This document shows, one piece after another, positions 22,649 to 26,254 of a stretch of 26,254 nucleotides of DNA. The stretch is from the NCBI GenBank assembly GCA_003136615.1, contig PLFA01000204.1, positions 1 through 26,254 of the forward strand. The letters run 5' to 3'. Within the stretch, counting starts at the first letter, position 1; every line of letters starts with the position of its first letter. A program made the position numbers and the translations under genes. The DNA comes from Caulobacteraceae bacterium (lineage in GTDB: Bacteria > Pseudomonadota > Alphaproteobacteria > Caulobacterales > Caulobacteraceae). The notes beneath the pieces are model-generated. The model saw only the letters and a list, made by a program, of their open reading frames with translations. It was not told where the DNA came from and ran no database searches.

Positions 22649-24219
22649 CAGTGCGCCTCGGCGGCCACGGCGGGGTCGCGCGGGGGCCGCAGCAGGAACA
22701 CCAGTGGGATCATGGCCAGCAGGGCCACGCCGAGGACATAGAAACAGTCGGTGTAGCTGATGATCAGCGCCTGAATTTGGGCTGTCTGGTTCAGCTGGGC
22801 CATGGCCTGAAGATGACCCATGGCCATGTCACCCCCGTTTTGCGCCCCCATGGCCGCGGTCTGACTGGCCATCTGCGCCTGGGCCAGGGGTGAATTGGCG
22901 GTGACGGACTGGTCGATAGACTGGACGTGCGCGTCTGATTGGCGATCAATAAAGACGCCGATGAGCGCCAGGCCCAGCGACCCTCCGAGATTTCGCGCCA
23001 TGTTGTACAGGCCCGAGGCGTCGGCGGCGTCCTCGCGGCTGACCGCCCCGACGGAGGCCTGATTCAAGGGCATGAAAGAGAGGATCTGGCCTGCCCCGCG
23101 CAAGAGCTGCGTGACGACGAAGGCGCCGCCGGACGATTGAGCGGTGAGGTTGGTATCCATGAAACAGGAAGCGGCGAAACAGCAGAGACCAATCAGGACG
23201 GGCGCCCTGATATCCAGCCGCAGCATTCGCGGGAGAATGGGCATCATGAAGAAGGCCGGGATTCCGGAGAGGAACAGGATGCGCCCTGACTGCTCGGCGT
23301 TGTAGTCCGCGACCCCGCTGAGAAACTGCGGGATGACATAAAGGATGCTGTAGACCCCCATACCCACCACCATCACGATGAAGATCACCGCGGCGTAGGA
23401 GCCATTGAGCATCAGCCGTAGCTTTATCACCGGGCGCTTGCTGGTCACCTGGGCTATGGCCAGCAGCACGAAACCGACAACGGAGGCGAGGCTCAGCCAC
23501 CGGAGGAGGTCGGATTCGAACCAGCGGTCGCGCTGGCCCTCCTCAAGCACCACGGTCAGGCAACTCAGGCCCGTGGTCATGCCCACGATCCCCAGCCAAT
23601 CGGCGTTCACAAAATTGCCGATGTTCACCTTTTCCTTGGGAAGCCCCAGAAGCAACAGGGTGACAAGGCCGGCCGCGACAGGCACGTTCAGGAAGAAGCA
23701 CCACTGCCAGCTCACATTTTCGGTCAGCCATCCGCCGATCACAGGGCCGACCAGGGGGCCCAGAAGAACGATCAGGCCGAACATGGTCATGCCCAGCGGA
23801 AGCTGGTGGGGCGGCAGGCGGGTGCGCACGAGGGTCTGGGCCGTGGGGATCAGAGCCCCCCCAAAGAAGCCCTGACCGACCCGGCCGATGATCATGGCGG
23901 TGAGGTTGTGGCTGAAACCGCATTGGATGGAAAACAGAGTGAACATGACCGCGCACATCAGAAGCAGATTGCGCAGGCCCAGCACACGCGTCAGCCAGGC
24001 GGCCAGGGGGATCATCACCACCTCGCTCACCAGATAGCCGGTGGAGATCCAGGTGCCTTCGGTGCCGCTGGCGCCGATCTCGCCCTGGATCTGGGGCAGG
24101 GCGGAATTGACGATGGAGATGTCCAGCGTCGCGATGAGGGCGCCCAGCGCCCCGGCGAAGACCGCCACCCAATCCTGAACCGACGCGTTCTCCAGAGGGG
24201 GATTGGCGACCTGGGTCAC
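22648..24219 (-). CDS. emrB: DHA2-family (14-helix) drug/proton antiporter, EmrB-like
   Basis: The 523-residue major-facilitator transporter expels drugs in exchange for protons. Near the N-terminus GALIATLDISIVNSALPQIQ marks the DHA2 family, and motif C is GPLVGPVIGGWLTENVSWQW in the fifth helix. About 14 hydrophobic helices are present, with a loop before the last helix (TAMGAQNGGDMAMGHLQAMA) that is typical of EmrB. Its start overlaps the stop of emrA by 4 nt and its stop overlaps the start of nodT. Substrates are probably hydrophobic compounds or fatty acids, but they cannot be read from sequence. Confidence 0.93.
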   Translation of the reverse strand: MTQVANPPLENASVQDWVAVFAGALGALIATLDISIVNSALPQIQGEIGASGTEGTWISTGYLVSEVVMIPLAAWLTRVLGLRNLLLMCAVMFTLFSIQCGFSHNLTAMIIGRVGQGFFGGALIPTAQTLVRTRLPPHQLPLGMTMFGLIVLLGPLVGPVIGGWLTENVSWQWCFFLNVPVAAGLVTLLLLGLPKEKVNIGNFVNADWLGIVGMTTGLSCLTVVLEEGQRDRWFESDLLRWLSLASVVGFVLLAIAQVTSKRPVIKLRLMLNGSYAAVIFIVMVVGMGVYSILYVIPQFLSGVADYNAEQSGRILFLSGIPAFFMMPILPRMLRLDIRAPVLIGLCCFAASCFMDTNLTAQSSGGAFVVTQLLRGAGQILSFMPLNQASVGAVSREDAADASGLYNMARNLGGSLGLALIGVFIDRQSDAHVQSIDQSVTANSPLAQAQMASQTAAMGAQNGGDMAMGHLQAMAQLNQTAQIQALIISYTDCFYVLGVALLAMIPLVFLLRPPRDPAVAAEAH

Positions 24220-25304
24220 GCGGGGGCTCCCGGCGCATGTGTGGTGTCCACGGTCACCGTCGCTGAAAGACCGGACAGCAGACGCCCCTTGAGATCGTTG
24301 GGGATCTTCAGGCGCAGCCGCACCGGCACCCGCTGAACTATCTTGGTGAAGTTGCCGGTGGCGTTCTGGGGCGGCAGGAGGGCGAAAGTGGCGCCCGTGC
24401 CCGGTGAAAAGCTGTCCACGACCGCATCAATCTCGCGTCCGCCCAGCGCGTCGATCTTGACGCTCGCCGGTTGGCCGATCCGCATCCGCGCCAGCTGTGT
24501 CTCCTTGAAATTGGCCACCAGATAGATGCCCTCCAGCGGAACCACGGACATCAGGCGCGTGCCGGCCTGGACGAACTGGCCGATCTGAACGGTCTTGTCG
24601 CCGATCCGCCCCGAAATCCCGGCCTTCATGAGGGTGTCGCCTAAATTGATCTGGGCGGCGTCCACCTGAGCCTGAACGCCCGCCAGGCGCGCCTTTGATT
24701 GGCCGAGCTGGGCGCCAAGGGTGGCGATGTTCTTTTGCGCGACGGCGACCGCCGCGGCATCGGACCGTTCCGTGGCCAAGGCCTGATCATAGGCGTTTTG
24801 GGCCTGGGCCGCCCTATCCTGGGTCTCGACCCCTTCAGCGGCCAGCCGCTTGTATCTTTGGGCTTCTCCCAAGGCATAGGCGAGGGTGGCCTGGGCGCCC
24901 TTCAGTTGCGCCCCGGCCTGAACCACCGCTTCGCGCTGCTGAGCGATCTGAGCCTGGGCCGCAATGACCGACGCCTTTTCCGCGTCGGCCGCCCCGATCT
25001 CCTGGGCCATGCTCGCCTTATAGGTGTTGGGATCGATCTTCAGGAGCGGGTCTCCCGCCGCCACGGCCTGATTGTCCCGGACGTAAATCTGCTCGACGTA
25101 ACCCTGAATCTTGGGCGCCACGGCCACGGCGTCAGCCTGCAGATAGGCGTCATCGGTCTCCTGAAGGAACCGGCCGTGGGTCCACCAGCCGATCCCGACA
25201 AAGAGCAGAAAGACAAGGACGCCGAGACCCGCCAAGATCAGGGCGGCGCGGACGCCCGGGCGCGCCAGGGGATTTGATCGCGGCGCGGCGGAACCTTCGG
25301 ACAT
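24216..25304 (-). CDS. emrA: EmrA-like membrane-fusion (HlyD) adaptor protein
   Basis: The 362-residue adaptor links the inner-membrane pump to the outer-membrane channel. It has one N-terminal transmembrane helix (about residues 20-42). The lipoyl half-motif TDDAYLQADAVAVAPKIQGYV is followed by a long alpha-helical hairpin rich in Ala and Gln (about 100-220). The second lipoyl half is AGISGRIGDKTVQIGQFVQAG, and the beta-barrel segment includes LVANFKETQLARMRIGQ. AAGG lies 8 nt upstream of the ATG. It is the first gene of the exporter operon; the promoter with its palindromic operator lies just upstream. Confidence 0.94.
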   Translation of the reverse strand: MSEGSAAPRSNPLARPGVRAALILAGLGVLVFLLFVGIGWWTHGRFLQETDDAYLQADAVAVAPKIQGYVEQIYVRDNQAVAAGDPLLKIDPNTYKASMAQEIGAADAEKASVIAAQAQIAQQREAVVQAGAQLKGAQATLAYALGEAQRYKRLAAEGVETQDRAAQAQNAYDQALATERSDAAAVAVAQKNIATLGAQLGQSKARLAGVQAQVDAAQINLGDTLMKAGISGRIGDKTVQIGQFVQAGTRLMSVVPLEGIYLVANFKETQLARMRIGQPASVKIDALGGREIDAVVDSFSPGTGATFALLPPQNATGNFTKIVQRVPVRLRLKIPNDLKGRLLSGLSATVTVDTTHAPGAPA

Positions 25305-25336
25305 TCAGGGGACCTTGCATGGGAGCGGGCCGGCGG

Positions 25337-25366
25337 CTTATCTTCCGGGCGGAAGATATCTGTCAA
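25337..25366 (-). promoter_or_regulatory. Sigma70-type promoter of the emrA-emrB-nodT operon
   Basis: On the minus strand a perfect TTGACA (25366-25361), 18-nt spacer, then GATAAG (25342-25337, four of six bases of TATAAT). It points at emrA, whose start is 33 nt beyond the -10. A palindrome fills nearly the whole spacer. Confidence 0.55.
25339..25358. promoter_or_regulatory. Perfect palindromic operator, probable TetR-family binding site
   Basis: TATCTTCCG-GG-CGGAAGATA is a flawless 9-bp inverted repeat with a 2-nt centre. It lies between the divergent emrA and TetR genes and inside the predicted emr promoter, so a bound repressor would block RNA polymerase. ATATCTG also recurs at 25356-25362 and 25374-25380. 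Confidence 0.7.
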
Positions 25367-25413
25367 ACGATAAATATCTGCCTTTCTGGAAAAGTCTGGG
25401 TTTGGAGGAAATT

Positions 25414-26103
25414 GTGTCGGAAACCGCCAGGGAGACCGCGCCGCGTCGCAGTCCGACCGCGGGGGGCTATGCGCGGGGCGAGGAGACACGGGCACGAATC
25501 ATCGCCGCTGGCCTGAAGGTTTTCGGCGATGAGGGCTATGAGCGCGCCTCCACACGACAGATCGCCCGCGAGGCCGGGGTCATGCCGCCGGCCCTGCAAT
25601 ACTATTTCGACAGCAAGGAGGGCCTGCATCTCGCCTGCGGCCAGTTCATCATCGACATCTCGACGAAGGGCTTCACCCTGACCCTTGAGAAGGCCGAAGC
25701 CATTTTGGCCGAAGGCGGCGTTCAGGACGGCTTGAATGCGCTCTGCGATGTTCTGGACGCGCTGTTGGATGCGTCCTTGTTTGCCCGGGGCTCTCCGGAT
25801 TGGGAGCGCTTCGCAGCGCGCATCCAGAGCGAACGGGATAGCCCCGCGGGCGCCCTGATTCAGGCGCGGATCGCCGAGCCGCTCCGGGACATCTGCGCCC
25901 GTCTCGTGGCCCAGGCGACCGGCTCTCCCTTGAATGACGAGGCGCGTCTGCGCGCGATGGCGATCATTGGCCAAGTCTCGGCCTTTCACGTTTATCGCGA
26001 GGGCGCCCTGCAGCTTCTAGGTTGGCAAGACTTCAACGGGCCACGGCGCGAGACGATCAAGGCCGTTCTTCGGGCCCATACCCAGGCGGCGCTCGCTGTC
26101 TAG
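25414..26103 (+). CDS. TetR/AcrR-family repressor with CecR-like C-terminal domain
   Basis: The 229-residue regulator has an N-terminal helix-turn-helix (about residues 22-70: ARIIAAGLKVFGDEGYERAS, TRQIAREAGVMPPALQYYFD, SKEGL). The all-helical ligand-binding part resembles the CecR (YbiH) branch, which in E. coli also controls an HlyD-type exporter gene. I chose GTG at 25414 because GGAGG (25404-25408) lies 5 nt upstream; a start at 25315 would run through the promoter and operator. It is divergent from emrA and very probably represses the exporter and itself until an effector binds. Confidence 0.87.
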   Translation: MSETARETAPRRSPTAGGYARGEETRARIIAAGLKVFGDEGYERASTRQIAREAGVMPPALQYYFDSKEGLHLACGQFIIDISTKGFTLTLEKAEAILAEGGVQDGLNALCDVLDALLDASLFARGSPDWERFAARIQSERDSPAGALIQARIAEPLRDICARLVAQATGSPLNDEARLRAMAIIGQVSAFHVYREGALQLLGWQDFNGPRRETIKAVLRAHTQAALAV

Positions 26104-26254
26104 TTCCATCGATCGTATCGATCAGGTCGATGTCCAGCTCCCGGACGCTCAACGCGAACCATCGGATTGCATTTTCGCAGCTTTCATATTGACAACTACT
26201 TTTGCTATGTGCAACGTTATGGGTGATGTCCAACGACGCCCACATTGTCGAGCC
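26104..26254. other. AT-richer intergenic end of the window, no supported gene
   Basis: After the TetR stop there is no convincing coding frame. GATCG-TAT-CGATC (about 26110-26122) could form a small hairpin. Further on are TTGACA (26189-26194) and an inverted repeat TTGC-N5-GCAA (about 26202-26214). These may belong to the control region of a gene beyond the window. Confidence 0.4.

Noticed and set aside
26057..26245. 62-residue minus-strand frame at the right edge
   Set aside because: It overlaps the TetR gene, has no Shine-Dalgarno and no recognisable family, and crosses a likely control region.
1..26254. CRISPR array, tRNA, rRNA, insertion sequence or prophage
   Set aside because: I read both strands for spaced repeats, cloverleaf-type sequences and transposase or phage motifs and saw none.

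Overview
The window is a GC-rich stretch of chromosome from an anoxygenic phototrophic alphaproteobacterium. It starts inside pufM and continues with pufC, puhA and puhB, which encode parts of a type-II (quinone) bacteriochlorophyll reaction centre. A bciA gene for chlorophyll biosynthesis lies about 9 kb further on. The alphaproteobacterial placement is supported by a textbook EcfG general-stress promoter (GGAAC-N16-CGTT) in front of a csbD-like gene, and by stress and redox gene families common in that class. I cannot name the genus.

Layout. (1) 1-2697, plus strand: pufM (3' end)-pufC-puhA-puhB, tightly packed with overlapping or RBS-spaced junctions. The H subunit and its assembly factor directly follow the cytochrome subunit. 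(2) 2694-7530, stress and transport genes: an FNT-family channel, a GSP39/YghA-type short-chain dehydrogenase, an ArsB-type permease, a PsiF-repeat secreted protein, a 57-residue two-helix membrane protein, a CsbD-like protein and a small one-helix protein. EcfG-type promoters are visible. (3) 7692-11986: a family-2 glycosyltransferase, a GAF-PAS hybrid histidine kinase, a remnant of an AbrB/MazE-type antitoxin, and bciA (divinyl chlorophyllide 8-vinyl reductase). (4) 12084-16844, a redox block: zinc alcohol dehydrogenase plus bicupin protein on the plus strand, facing aldo/keto reductase, YahK-type aldehyde reductase and an atypical SDR on the minus strand. (5) 16990-21118: exported S10 carboxypeptidase, exported CocE/NonD hydrolase and 1-Cys peroxiredoxin. 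(6) 21146-26103: a tripartite EmrA-EmrB-NodT drug exporter operon with a divergent TetR/CecR-type regulator and a perfect palindromic operator inside the operon's predicted promoter.

How it fits together. The puf-puh genes make the photochemical core and bciA supplies its pigment. The surrounding genes look like a stress, detoxification and envelope-defence zone: general-stress proteins, peroxiredoxin, aldehyde and alcohol oxidoreductases and an exporter. Such functions would suit a cell that handles light and oxygen, but that link is inference. Genes are packed very closely. Several convergent pairs end within 0-4 nt of each other or overlap in their stop codons, leaving no room for ordinary intrinsic terminators.

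I saw no tRNA, rRNA, CRISPR array, insertion sequence or phage gene, and no clear wholly new multi-gene system. The most interesting items are the puf-puh fusion, the EcfG-controlled small-gene island with an 18-bp tandem repeat over a ribosome-binding site, the antitoxin remnant, and an SDR lacking its catalytic Tyr/Lys.
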